Shown piece after piece: positions 12,008 through 23,576 of a stretch of DNA of 64,000 nucleotides. The first letter of the stretch is position 1, and the number at the start of each line of letters is the position of its first letter. The notes beneath the pieces are model-generated. The model searched no databases and was not told where the DNA came from. It saw nothing but the letters and a program-made list of their open reading frames with translations. The position numbers and the translations under genes are program-made. The DNA is from Phoronis australis (taxonomy: Eukaryota > Phoronida > Phoronidae): NCBI GenBank assembly GCA_002633005.1, contig NMRA01000045.1, positions 545,716 to 609,715 of the forward strand, in the 5' to 3' direction.

Positions 12008-12120
12008 GCCAGAATAGTCAGGATTTTAACAAGGTTTCCATGGGAGTCCAGTGGTCAAACGCGTGAGCTAAGTCTCATTTTTAGTTAGTAGAGCATTTTA
12101 AAAGCAATTCCTAATAATAC
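12008..12120 (+). repeat. Direct repeat, left copy
   Basis: About 100 bp starting GCCAGAATAGTCAGGATTTT is repeated at 13882-13980 with a few changes and a short deletion. Shared blocks include TTAACAAGGTTTCC, GTCCAGTGGTC and GCATTTTAAAAGCAATTCCT. The copies lie 1.87 kb apart in the same orientation and lack the TG...CA ends of a typical LTR. They could be remnants of an old tandem duplication or ends of an unrecognised element. Confidence 0.8.
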
Positions 12121-12651
12121 GAGCATGTTCACGGTAAGGGGTACAAAAGGGTGACATCAGTGCTTGAAATTCAAATTCAAGCTGGTAGGAAAAAATTGGT
12201 TAGTTGTTGGTAAACTACTATATTTTCAATAAGTATAAGTGAGAACATAGTTGTAATAACGAGAATATGAGAACATTTATGTTTTTCACGAAGTATGTTG
12301 TGATAACGGCTGTGACGTTGACATTTTAATTCATACAGTAAGACTGTATAAATGTGTTTCAAAAGAAATAGAATTATACAGAAGTAAGGTAGTTCACATA
12401 AAGTAGTTCAATCAATATATAAATATATACTGCAAACATTAAAGAATATAAATGCAGAGTATGATAATGGCTGCGATGCCCAAAATGGACATTTAAAGTT
12501 TTTGTAATTGTCATCGAAACTGTTCTGTCAGGTTAGCCATGTGCAATGCACACTAATAACGAGCTTTAATTTTCTAAAAACACTAAGTACAACACAAAAA
12601 CATCACCTAGTGTGGGGAAACAAAAGACAAAATGAAAGCGCTCCGAGGAGC

Positions 12652-12968
12652 GAACCTTGGCGAAATTAACCAAAAAGATGACGATAAAGATGATGACGAA
12701 GATGACGGCGATGGTGGCGAGGATGAACAAAAGAAGTAATAATAACATACACATGACGAACGTATAAGTCCGAAGTCAGTAAGAAAAAGGATACAGTCGT
12801 GTGCGACACTTGGCGAAATTAACGGAAAAGAGAACGACGGAGATGATGACGAAGATGATGACGATGAAGACGAATATGACGATGGTGGTGGCGATGATGA
12901 ACAACATCACAACATTCATATGATGAGCTTAAATGTCATAAATCAATAAGAAATAGGCTACAGTCTAG
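12652..12968. repeat. Tandem duplication of about 155 bp with GATGAC-rich core
   Basis: Two copies (about 12652-12800 and 12808-12968) each run from CTTGGCGAAATTAAC through a purine-rich GATGATGACGAAGATGA core to a GGATGAACAA or GATGATGAACAA block and on to AGTCAGTAAGAAAAAGG or AATCAATAAGAAATAGG. Read on the plus strand the core would be acidic, but both copies lack an open frame, so I treat it as non-coding. Confidence 0.8.
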
Positions 12969-13029
12969 TTCAATAGAAGATAAACCAACATCAATGCAGC
13001 AAGAGCGCTCAACAAAGGAACAGCGTTAT

Positions 13030-13260
13030 CAGAAAATATCAAATAACTCGAAAAGTAGACGTCCTAGCGAAAAATGGAAAACATCGTCTGAAAGCCCGTT
13101 CAAAATTCTATCTAAACTGATGGTATCGCCTAATTCCGTAAACTTTTCGAAAAAAATGAAATTTTGCGTTTTTTTAAAGAAATTCAAAGTCAAATAACTC
13201 GAAAACGGTAAGTCTGAGAAAAAAATTGTTACAGGCCATTTGAAAGATTATACTTCAAAG
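13030..13260. repeat. Diverged tandem pair (ATAACTCGAAAA motif)
   Basis: CAAATAACTCGAAAA occurs at about 13038 and again at about 13189, each followed by a related AAAA-rich stretch and a TCTGAAAGCC or TTTGAAAGAT block. This suggests an old duplication with a period near 150 bp, part of the same block as the promoter-like region next to it. Confidence 0.5.
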
Positions 13261-13349
13261 AATCTACATGCAAAAAATCACGTCTTTTTCTCTTCCCGTT
13301 TAAAATCGCACTCCAGACGACTGAAAGTGGGTCAACATGCGCCATATCC

Positions 13350-13720
13350 GAAAGCAACTTCCGGTTTTTTGGCTTTGTGTAATAGCATGTTACAAGAAAC
13401 TAATACCTGTAAAAATTCGAAGGAATTGGTCTTATAATTCGCCCTCTAGAGGAGAAAACGTTTTTAGGCCAAAATCGAGGTGCGCATGCGCGATCGCCGA
13501 TATTTCCGCCATCTTTAACCGGAAGTAAACAATTTCCGGTATACTTGTAGCAAACTTCCGGTCTATTTACTGTGCCGATTCTTAACCTTTTACGTAAAAA
13601 ATTGTAGCCTCCAGAAGCATTTGAACCTTTAAATGGAAACAAAATGGCCGCCACAGCCGCCATCTTGGATCCGATTTTGACGAAAAACAATAGGCTTCCA
13701 GTACTTCCGGAAGTACGTGT
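13350..13720. promoter_or_regulatory. Cluster of ETS, NRF1 and YY1-type motifs
   Basis: In 370 bases there are five ETS-type CCGGAA/TTCCGG sites (about 13357, 13516, 13532, 13554 and a palindromic ACTTCCGGAAGT at about 13704), one perfect NRF1 palindrome TGCGCATGCGC (13481) and two YY1-type CCGCCATCTT sites (13506 and 13657). CpG is locally much more frequent than around it. In animals this trio marks TATA-less housekeeping promoters, often bidirectional. The block could instead be part of a mobile element, since repeats abut it and it sits between the 12.0 and 13.9-kb direct repeats. Confidence 0.4.
13400..13663 (-). CDS. Candidate first exon starting MAAVAAILF
   Basis: On the minus strand the second YY1-type site forms CAAGATGGCGGC, a classic arrangement in which the motif overlaps a start codon. 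The ATG at 13663 opens a frame beginning MAAVAAILFPFKGSNASGGY and running 87 codons to 13400. Only the first dozen codons look like a typical alanine-rich N-terminus; a real exon might end at an early donor (AAAG-GTTCAA at about 13626), but that site is weak. No following exon was recognised between 13.4 kb and the window start. This could be coincidence within a repeat-derived block. Confidence 0.15.
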   Translation of the reverse strand: MAAVAAILFPFKGSNASGGYNFLRKRLRIGTVNRPEVCYKYTGNCLLPVKDGGNIGDRACAPRFWPKNVFSSRGRIIRPIPSNFYRY

Positions 13721-13881
13721 TATGTGCGAAATTTATTTCGCCAAGTAATGATAATGGCTGTGATTGGACAGTTTGACACAACTGTGATAACGCTGTGACG
13801 GTTGACACTAGCCAGTTAACCAATCAGTTACACGATTAGTGGGAGTAGAATGTTTTATATTGTACAACATTTTCATTTACT

Positions 13882-13980
13882 GCCAGAATTGTCAGGATTT
13901 TAACAAGGTTTCCGTGGATGTCCAGTGGTCTCATTTTTAGCCAGTGGAGCATTTTAAAAGCAATTCCTAGTAGCATACAT
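13882..13980 (+). repeat. Direct repeat, right copy
   Basis: Partner of 12008-12120, starting GCCAGAATTGTCAGGATTTT and ending in GCAATTCCTAGTAGCATA. It lacks about 20 bases present in the left copy between GTGGTC and TCATTTTTAG. Confidence 0.8.
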
Positions 13981-14927
13981 GTACCATTAACACTGAGTGC
14001 ATAATGAATCCAAGCAGCCATTTCTGAGGTAGGCCTATGATGTTCTGAAATTAGCCAAATTTGGAATTTTCTGGAGTCCTTATTTAACCCTAAACAAGTT
14101 GAAACAGTAATAAACCCACATTACGTCTGAGATGCAACGTTTTGATTTATATCACTTAATTTTTGCAATAAAATTGGTTTCAAACTTTTACTTACTCATA
14201 TGAAAAGTGATTTCTGGGTTTGCACACAATTAGTCTGGTTTCTTTGAGATCATGCTTGGCACGTGAAAGGACGTGACAAGCCAACTTGTAGAGCCTAGTC
14301 ACAAACACTAACCAACTATCAGTTTCATTGAAGCTTTGATATCTAATCTAATTTGATGAAGGAAGAATATGAAGCCACTTTCATAATCGGTAAGTGGTCT
14401 TAACTGTCTTTGTGATGGAAGTCGGGCAGGGTTATGGTTGCATTGATAGGCATGGGAGCAGTGTACAGTAGTGCATAGCAGTGGGACATTGTGCCCTACT
14501 TAGCGTAGCATTGTGGGGTGAACACTACAGAATCAGATAGGGAACTGTGGTATGTGCAGGACCTGGGTATTGTATAGATTTACTGTACTAGTCATTATGA
14601 TTATTGTAACATGAGGAAACAAAACATACTGATAATAGGTATCCAGCTGGAAATGGTACCACCTGTATCTGTTGTTGAGGGAATTAGTGTTAGCTGTGGC
14701 TGCGAGCGGATTCACTGGAGACTGCTCAGAATGACCGTCGAACTCTGGTAGTGGGTTTTTTGATTAATTTTCAACTGCAGAATCTGAGCTCTTGTGATTT
14801 GACTGCAGATGAAGGACATACATTTATGTAGCAGTTGACCATTTACATTTGGCGTCACATTATGTCAATGTCAAGCCCTCTTGTTACCTTGACCATGTCA
14901 ATGTGATCGACTTGGTCAGTGTTTATC
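13981..14927. other. Non-coding sequence, no feature seen
   Basis: No exon or repeat supported. A strong-looking donor (TCGGTAAGTGG) occurs near 14388, but no convincing open stretch precedes it. Confidence 0.4.
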
Positions 14928-15236
14928 ATTTCTTATTTTCACAACCAGAAAAGTGTTAGTACGTTGATAGTTTCGGCTCCTCTCAGCAGTTATCTTCCGA
15001 AGCTATTGGACACTAGGTGGCGTGGCGATGAGACTGTTGCAAATTTTAGATAACTTATACCCCCATCGTCTTTGTTTGTAACTAAGCTGGGACGATGGGG
15101 GTATAAGTTATCTAAAATTTATAAGTCTCATCACCACGCCATCTAGTGTTCAATAGCTTCGCAAAATAGCTGCTGAGAGGAGCCGAAGCTGTCAAGGTAC
15201 TTACACTTTTCTGGCCGGGTTGTGATAGTAAGAAAT
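14928..15236. mobile_element. Foldback element with arms of about 140 bp
   Basis: The left arm (14928-15070) and right arm (15091-15236) are inverted copies separated by about 20 bases. Matching pairs include TTATCTAAAATTT with AAATTTTAGATAA, GGGGGTATAAGTTATC with its complement, and outer TTTCTTATTTTCACAACC with GGTTGTGATAGTAAGAAA. Arms differ by small indels and substitutions. Each arm carries CACTAGGTGGCGTGG or its complement near its middle, close to the CTCF core. A transcript would form a very long hairpin. No target-site duplication is clear, and there is no coding content. Confidence 0.85.
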
Positions 15237-16708
15237 ATTCTATTTGTATTCTACCAAACTTGTGAAATTATTTAGTGATATTGGTCAATGTTTGTACTCT
15301 ATGAAGGATAGAAGTGAGGTCAGAAATTTCATCATGTTTCAACAAGTTGAACCATGTTGCTTCCTGTAGAGCTGTGATCTCCCCGCATTTAAGGCAGCGA
15401 CGCGGTGATTTATAAGTGTGGAGGTCAACTGCTACATGGTGCTTGAAATTGTTTTGGCCCTCCTCTGCTACTACTGCATAACTGGAGAGATATTTCATGG
15501 TTCGTGAATTAAATCTCATCACTTACTGCCAGGGAAGTGTCAAAATTCGCAACAATATGCGACGGAATGAAAGCTAGCAGGGACGTGGTGAGGTCAACAG
15601 GTGACGTGGTTGGTGATAAGTGATGGAGTCCGAACTATTGATCTGATGGAGCAGCACACCTCTGTTGCCATTTTGAGGGCTGACTGAATCTGAGGTTGTC
15701 TGTCACTTTTGTATTTTACCGCACAACCGGCAAGTTGTCTTTGAAGGCTGGTTTATATACGTGGATTGATCGATTGATAGGTAGGTCAAGTTGTTCTGAT
15801 TTTGACCTTGTGATCCACTTTTCATGTGGTGCCTGATAAACATTGGGGTCAATACTTTTTTGAATGCATTGTATTTGGAGTGCCTCGAGATTTATTTCCA
15901 TATTTTTAGTCAACGGCTCTATAATATTTTTATAAAGTTCTTTGAAACCAAATTCTTGAGCTTGTACTTTGAGTTCTAAAGTCAGTGAATGCTAACTTTT
16001 GGCACTTACCAACATAAATTTCTATGTATACTGAAATACAAGTATCCTTGATCATCTTGCTATAGTGTGACAACACAAAATATCAATACTACCTGTAAGG
16101 CAGTCAGTTCAATTGGGAGTTCCGACTTTGAATTTCGAGACATGGGTCTTTATAATTAGGTAAGTAAGAAAATCTGCTGAAGGAGGCCAGTGGGACAGAA
16201 ACGCAAACAAAATGATATTGCAAATTTTCTTCAATTTACTAATTGCCTTGTAGCAAAAATTCAGACTTTCTTGAGGTGGCAGCTCTCAATTTTGCTTCAT
16301 ATTAACAACACAATAAGACAAAAATTAACAACTAGTAGGCATGTTAACTAAATCCTTATAGACATTACTTTATGTAACGTACATAATTACTAAGTGCTTC
16401 TTTGTTCTTCATAGTAAAACCAGTTTATCTTAATGTCTTATATTCACAGGAAGGTTTGTTAATTAAGATGGCCATTATTTGTGTCTGTGTTATGTAAGTA
16501 GATTGAATCATTACTTGTTGTAAAGTAACGATCAGTTGACGATCTTACTGAACTTCTACTTGTAGAACATGAACTGTATTTGTCTTGGTACTGTTTCATA
16601 TTTATCGTTGTTGGCGCCTGCAGGGCATTGATTGCTGTTTTATGAGATGCAGATTGTTAAATTGATGCTGTAAGGGGTATTTTTTGATAAATCTCGTGTC
16701 TTTCCCCA
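15237..16708. other. Non-coding sequence, no feature seen
   Basis: Open frames on the minus strand (15268-15522, 15716-15913) are short and unrecognised. Confidence 0.4.
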
Positions 16709-17219
16709 AGTCAGTCAGTGGGTCCGTCTGTCAGTCCATTTGTTAGACAGTCAGAGTGTCAGTTCGTCTATCAGTAATAGTCCGTTAGTCCATCTTGTAG
16801 TCATTCAGACTGTCAATCTGTCAACTCTGTTAGTAACAGTCTGTTAATCCATCTGTTAGTCAGTTAAAGGTCAGTCCATCAGCTCTGTTAGTAACAGTCC
16901 GTTAGTCCATCAGTCATTCATACTGTCAGTCCGGCAGCTCTGTTAGTAACAATCTGTAAATCCATCTGTTAGTTAGTTAAAGCGTCTGTCAGTCTGTCAG
17001 TATTAGTCCATCAGTCCATCTGTTAGTCCATCAGAGTGTTAGCCCCTCTGTCAGTAATAGTCCGTCAGTCCATTTGACAGTCAGTTAGTCCGTCAGTGTG
17101 TCGGTCAGTCAGTCAGTCAGTTTGTCTGCCAGTGTGTTAGTCTGTTAGTCATTCTGTTGGACTGCCAGTCAGTCCGTCAGTCAGTGAGTCCACCAGTCCA
17201 TTTATCTGTCAGTTGGTAT
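16709..17219. repeat. Degenerate GTCAGTCC-type tandem array
   Basis: About 500 bases dominated by 4-bp based units (GTCA, GTCC, GTTA) assembled as CAGTCCGTCAGT, TCTGTTAGTCCATC and AGTAACAGTCCGTTAG. Longer sub-repeats of about 70-90 bp (CTCTGTTAGTAACAGTC with TTAATCCATCTGTTAGTC) recur around 16827, 16885 and 16940, giving a higher-order pattern. Confidence 0.9.
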
Positions 17220-19636
17220 GGGTCTGTTATTCTTCTAGTCATTCCTTCTCCCTTTATTTGTTGTATATTCTTCAAATTTTGTCTACAGGAGGACTTGCCA
17301 CTTAAATTACTCCTACATATAAGAGCGCAAATAGGATGCTTCTTGTTTGAAGTGGCTAAAGTGCCTTTTCGTCAGAGGTCCATTGTGTTTTCTCATGAAA
17401 ATTCTATCCTAAGCTTTGTATGAGCAGTATGTTAATTGTAAACCACCATATTGTGACACTTGGGCATGCGTCATACTTGGTGATAAAACTTTTTGCACGA
17501 TTTGTTTGCAGCGAATATACCATTACTGTTAATGAGGTCTCAGGCAGACCAATTGATGGTGTCGCTACATATAGTCGATCCACCATTAAATTTCAGCATC
17601 AGTTGAGATTACTCACAAACAGTGCATTGCAGTGCCAGTTCGCAAGTGTATAGCAAGTATTGGACGATAGCTTATTCAGATATACTCTGCGTCTTGTTGT
17701 TTCCGGTCAAATCTAAAAACCAAACTCTGAGTATTTAAATTGTCCATTATGTAAATTGTGACTGCAGTCCGTGCCTGTTTAGTTTCTTTGGTGTAAACTT
17801 ACTGAAATGCAGGTAAAGGTGTTAGAAATCAATATCGTGTAATTTTGCTATTTGCAGTTGATGGCATGGTTGCAACTCCACTGAACCGTACTGGAAACAA
17901 TTGATCGAAAGCCATTTAAAGGATTGAGAGAGCATTTTAAAGGTATTGTCTTAGAATGTTGTCCCCTTGAATGCTGTTTTGTCAGTCCTTAATTTGCCGG
18001 TGAGATTGCATGTCACATCGCTATTAGTGAGGAACGCTGGCAAGGCTAATTTTGCTGACAGTTTACCTATAACTGGATGGCAGTAGTGCTTGGTTTTGTC
18101 ATGTTTCTATGGCAGCCACTCATTACACCTGGTGAAGATCTCATTACCAACTCAGTACCTACTTCATTGATGAAATCACTCTGCACTAATTTTTGCTGTC
18201 TCCTGAAGTACAGGAGCTAATCGTGCTGAAGTAAAGATTGGTGCGGTGAAATCTTACCAATTTCAGACAAAAGCAATTACCACAAATTTGTTCCATTTCA
18301 CGCTTTAAAACCTAACAGTATTGAGATTGCTCATAATTTCTGTGACATATTGATGGGTGTAGCTTTGCTGATCTTGAAAATAGATTATGCTTTTCATGAA
18401 TGAAAAAATGAAATAATAAAATTTCCATGTCTGTCATTCTGTCCTAAATAGGTGATATGATATGGTGTGAGTTGGTTGCTTATTGATATGTCCTTGTGTC
18501 TATGCTCACGGGAGACTGAAAATCTTATAGAATTTCATTTTCAAGCTGAGTTTTATCTGATTCCGTACAACTTGAAAAGCTCTGTTACTTTAATCTTTTA
18601 ATGATTTTTTACGGTATAGGCAGATATATAAGCCATGTGCCTATATTGGAAGTGACAAAGTGATTTTTACAAATGACGCTTCCACCTAAGTCTCTGTTAT
18701 AGGCGCAGGTGGGTGTTCGTTGTACAGGCGCATGGCCTTTCTGTGGATTCATGCACAAACATTGTCCTTGACAAAAGCACAATATTTCTGTGTGCATTAT
18801 AAATCTTTTGAGACATGGATTGACGGTGCATTTCCTAGATTATAACTGAAAAAGAATCACATTTTGTCAGAAGTCGTAAGCCTTTTCTCCTTTTTTCCTT
18901 TTTTAGTCCTCATAGATTTTCTTCGGTTAAAGGTCCGCATAAGGAGAAATTCGAGCCCCCCTATATTTTAGGCTGGGTGCGTGCATGACTTGCATAATAT
19001 TGTGTTACTTACGCATAATGGGTAACAGTCCAGTTCAGTGACTTACTTGCAAAATTGATTTTTTATGTTTACATATTTCTAAAGTTTGAAAAAACTAATA
19101 GACAATGAATTGAACCAGACCCCAATAGTGTCTAATGTTTGGAAGGAAATTGTATAAATGTTAGATTGACTAAGGCCCGTAATTAACCTTCCCTGAGTAA
19201 TAACAGTGAAAATGCCAATAGTTTTTAACTGTAAAAAATGATGTTTAAAATTAAGTTGGACGTTAGTTGTACACACCCTGTGTCTAGGCGTACTATGCAA
19301 TCCTATATCATTTGCAAGCTTCTTCACCCCATTCCACGCCAAAATATCAGAGAATATTAAAAAACAAATAATTGGAGTGTGCCTATATCTGGAGCTTTGT
19401 TTTCAAGCATTTCTGGTTTTACTCAAATGGTTTGTGTACAGGCCAGGGGTTTATCTATGCCTTCAAAAAAGTGGGTCCAAAATCGAAATTTCTCAGGGCA
19501 TCCACAACCAAAAAATGCATGATTGTGTCAAATTGCGGTTATGATGTGAAAGGTAACTATGGAGACATGGGTTTGCAATCAGGTTTATTGTATCTTAAGT
19601 CATATATTAAACCTGCAGTTCACCTTGAGTTGGTCT
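17220..19636. other. Non-coding sequence, no feature seen
   Basis: Several short open frames, none recognised. A copy of the motif TGAAATCTTACCAATTTCAG lies near 18247 and belongs to the dispersed AATCTTACCAATTTAGGACAC group. Confidence 0.4.
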
Positions 19637-19670
19637 ACCAACGCTACCCCAGGGGCGGGGTAGTGTTGGT
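19637..19670. other. Short near-perfect hairpin
   Basis: ACCAACGCTACCCC at 19637-19650 pairs with GGGGTAGTGTTGGT at 19657-19670 across a 6-base loop, with a single mismatch that would be a G-U pair in RNA. It is too short for a typical miRNA precursor and lies in a 116-codon frame (19372-19722) that I do not recognise. Confidence 0.7.
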
Positions 19671-20044
19671 AATCCCTATGGATAATGTGCCAGTTGATGT
19701 TATTGTCGGGAGCTTCCGATAGCCTTTGAAGGAAAATAATATGTTAAAAACCAATATGCCCAACAAGTTCAGACTGACCAATCAATAAATTTTGTCCTTT
19801 TTGATGTTCTTTGATCCTTTACCCTTGCAGTTATAATAAATTCAGTTCTATTACCAATAGTGAAATTTACTTGGCCACATGCCAAAAATACGTAACCCGT
19901 TCACAGCCACGTTTTCTTGCAGTCAATTTCAGTTTCTTTGTATATTGTTTAGTATACTTTATATTACACTTTAAGCCGGAGATGGCCAATACAACTGTTA
20001 AATAACCCTTTTTAGTTATTCAACAGGCATTGAATAACATTTTG

Positions 20045-20128
20045 GCGGGAAACCGTGGCCAATTTTGAACCCGCTTCGAAAGAGTTTCGAGTTGTCGACT
20101 TTACCACTGCACCACTCAGCAGCTGACG
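20045..20128 (-). repeat. tRNA-derived SINE head or tRNA pseudogene
   Basis: Read on the minus strand, GAGTGGTGCAGTGGTAAAGT matches an RNA polymerase III A box of tRNA type. About 45 bases later GCGGGTTCAAAAT matches a B box (GGTTCRA core). A full cloverleaf does not form: the acceptor arms do not pair and no clear anticodon loop is visible. A tRNA-derived SINE, or a decayed tRNA copy, explains this better than a working tRNA. Confidence 0.45.
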
Positions 20129-20627
20129 TCATCGAACGTGAAAATAAAATACTTAAATGAGCACACGCAACAATCGCATGTTCAACAAATGGCATTGTAA
20201 CGACATTTATATGCTAAAAAAATAAGACCTACAATTTCAATAAAAACGACATCTTTAATTCAGTAAAATTTATGTGTCATTTTCTCTCACTTGTAAATCA
20301 TCCATCTCCAGTTTGAATGCGAGTAACGTGTCGTTGGGTTCCTTTGACATTATACTCAGTAACCATTGGTAACCTACTTTAGCAGACGATATTTTTACAG
20401 TGGAAGCTTAGCATGAAAAGATGTGTAGTAAGCTAGACTAGTTGCTTAAGAATATTTTACAGATTCCTTTTATTTCTATTTTGTTACAATTTTTATTTGG
20501 TTTGAAGTGAAAACATCATTTTAACAAGAAAAACTCGGCATTTCTTAAAAGGCCATGACCCCCGACCACAGGCTTCTGACATAGAAAGTGGCTACAAAAC
20601 CGGAGGCGAGTCAGTTCAGTATGTGGT

Positions 20628-20780
20628 AAAAATTGATTATTACATGTTCTCAGTTGTTATCGCCCTTATCTAGAGCCCTCGTGGATTTTGTAGAACGCCC
20701 CTCGGGCGATAATTCTCCAAAATCCACTCGGGCTCTAGCTTACGCGGGATAATGACTTCACCATGTAATAATCTATTTTT
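20628..20780. mobile_element. MITE, imperfect hairpin about 150 bp
   Basis: The terminal inverted repeats AAAAATTGATTATTACATG (20628) and CATGTAATAATCTATTTTT (ending 20780) match at nearly all positions. Inner pairs continue the hairpin: TAGAGCCCTCGTGGATTTT against AAAATCCACTCGGGCTCTA, with a GGGCGATAA-type centre. It is GC-richer than the flanks and non-coding. Confidence 0.85.
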
Positions 20781-20829
20781 ATTTTATTTATCAAAAAGTA
20801 AATCTCCATTATAGCTCAGTCGCTTGTAC

Positions 20830-20995
20830 ACCTGTAGCATCCTCCGGCAACGCATTGTCTACGTTTCTACCTGTCTAGCTGTGACACTGTTGAATATTCT
20901 TAACTGAAGCGCTTCAGGGTTTAAAACTTTACCGTGCTCGTCCGTTCTTGATTTGTTGCCGAATGAGCCAGCTACACAAGTCTCAAGCAATGCAC
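20830..20995 (-). repeat. Dispersed repeat with retained reading frame, copy 2
   Basis: Partner of 4430-4640 in the same orientation. The minus-strand frame from 20990 to 20859 (43 codons, no ATG at its start) begins LLETCVAGSFGNKSRTDEHG and later reads NSVTARQVET before a stop. Between the copies, many positions that differ in DNA still keep identical or similar residues. I do not recognise the protein. Confidence 0.55.
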
Positions 20996-21144
20996 ATTAA
21001 AATGTACCATTTTCAAATTCGCAATTTTAGCCTTGACCAACCCCAATAAACTCTGAAACATTTTCTTGAGTGGCTGATGGTTTCGATGTTATTGTTCGCA
21101 ACTGAAATAGAATTGGTAACAGAAATAGAATCAGTAACGGAAAT

Positions 21145-21320
21145 GGAATCCTATCATGATAAGGAATCCTATCTTGATAAGGAATACTATCATGATAAGG
21201 AATCCTATCATGATAAGGAATACTATCATGATAAGGAATCCTATCATGATAAGGAATACTATCATGATAAGGAATCCTATCATGATAAGGAATACTATCA
21301 TGATAAAGAATACTATTATG
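21145..21320. repeat. 18-bp satellite in 36-bp dimers
   Basis: About ten units of GGAATCCTATCATGATAA. Units alternate between a TCC and a TAC variant (GGAATCCTATC and GGAATACTATC), making a 36-bp higher-order unit. The Tyr-His-Asp-Lys-Glu repeat frame and its reverse-strand counterpart follow from a period divisible by three. The unit contains the palindrome ATCATGAT. Confidence 0.95.
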
Positions 21321-23576
21321 AGACTGATTATTTTTAGTAAAAGGCCTAATTCCATTTTCAGCGATTTAAACTGAGCTATATGCAGATTCAATTTAGTTTT
21401 TTGTTGTGGACAGTGGGCAATGAACTCTCAGAGCTACTAATTAGCAAGTTGAAGGAGACCAAATTGAATGCTTTCTTAATTAGTTAACTCGGTCGTACAA
21501 AACAGGACATCCAAATGCTGAACAAAGTGCCCAAATTCAGGACATTTCACCCGAGGGTGTCTGAAGTTGAATCGGGGCGTCCATTTAGATGCTCTGGTCC
21601 TCTGCTCCACAATGGCCTGATATGGGCACATGTGTCTAATTCCGAACATGGGCATAGCTTCGAATATAGTCGCATGAGCCTAAACGCGCATATATAGTAG
21701 GAATCATCCATAATTATTGATATAATTGCCACATGCAGTGAGTGCCATCTTTTGTTTAAAAGGTTAATGTTTTGGAGTGGAACAATTTTGTTTTGTATAT
21801 TTAAGTATGGCATATTAGCTTCCTAATTACACATGATAATGGCATGCAGTTGATTGATTGGTTCCAAATTGAAGGTTTTGCCACCGCAACCGGCTTACTT
21901 GATTTACACAAGTGTGCGTCATCACCTTGACATAATTAGCACTTCATGGACCTTAAGTTCCGCAAAACATCAGTGTAAATCATGCGTGTTGAGAAGATAA
22001 TCAAAATTTCTGGAAGAAATATTTTTGCGTTCACTTTTGAAATTGCAGAATGTTTCTGTATGATCTCCTTGGCTTACTTGATATTCCGAACCGCGAAAGA
22101 CTTTGATTATGTCTCAGGTCAGTAGAGGTAAACTCAAAATGTTCACTTCTCGAGTGCTCCGGATTAGGATATTGCATACTATAGGACACATCCAGAAGCT
22201 TATGTACGAGTGTTTGAATGGCATTTACTGGTGAAGCCCTATTTAAGGTTTGTACTTCAGTTATTTCCAACAAAAATGATATTGCCAATATCAGTTTTCA
22301 TTGACTATTTAAGGCTGTGCTGCTAAAAAGCAAAACTTCACCAGGAGTTGATTTATGGTGAGGGTAATGTCTAAACAATACTTATCATGAAAATGAACCT
22401 CCTTGATCTCAACTGTTTGGGACCTGGCGCGCTAGTGAATTTTTCTGATTTTTTCAGAAAAAATACACAGCAACAAATTAATACTTTTTATATTCAAGTT
22501 TTCTGCGATACCTATCATCGTATAATGTTTAATGTTACAAGACTTTGAAAAATGAAAAAGGACACTTTGGCAAACATTCCTAAATTGCTGGGATTTTGCC
22601 GTACTGTGTGTCTGAGATTGTTGGCAATTTCTTCTGCCATGAGAATTACTTTTTTGCATAAATATGTTTACTTTCCATTGTTTATTCATAGCTTTTGCCA
22701 AACAGGGATTAACAGATTGTAGGTTCGTACTAAACAGCATTGAAAAAATCCCCGCTGAGGAAGGAAATGATACACATCTACTGTGTCTGGTCTGTTGGTC
22801 GCAGCTCTATGGCCATTCCTAAAGTGGAGTAAACGTTGGGCTCTGTCACTTGTGGGTGGCTCAGCTGTGATAATCAGGGATTTGCTTGGTGTTTGATCTG
22901 TTTGCGCTATATAGCTAGATAGATTCAGTTTCCAGAACTTGTACATAGGTTCAGAGTCGCGTACAAGGTGAGTGTTGTTATTGATGAACCTGTTTCAAGC
23001 TCATCATTTGGTAGTGATGTCATTAGTGTTGTGTCTACTTTACATAATATGTTGTTGGTGGGTAGTGCTGATTAAAGGATTCTCTGTTGAGGATATGATT
23101 CAGAGAACTTTGATTATTAGACGAGAAATCATTCCAAGGTACTGCTGTTGGATTTTTTGTCGTGACTATGAATATTCATAAAATGGTGATATGTATGGAA
23201 GTACTGTACTATGCATGCAAGATTACTTCGTTTTCTGCTGATGTGAGACAGTTGATATCTGTTAGCACTATAATCATATTGACTGTTGATCTTGTTGACC
23301 ACACCCATGTTATTTCATCACACTAATTGTTAAGGCTTTGTAATTTGTGGTATGTTTATTTGGACTTCACCTGAGGATAATTGTATTATAGGTAGAAACA
23401 CAGAAACATTATGTGGTAATCGAAGCTTTTAATTTCACATGAAATATTGTTTTCAAACTAAGCCCATATGAAGCCATATTCCAATGGAGAAGTCTTAAGA
23501 AGTCAGCAGGCTGACTTAATTAGCTGTCTAAAAACTTACTTGAGTAGGAGTAAATAAGGTTAGGATTTCAGAATCT
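21321..23576. other. Non-coding sequence, no feature seen
   Basis: Only short unrecognised open frames on both strands. Confidence 0.4.
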
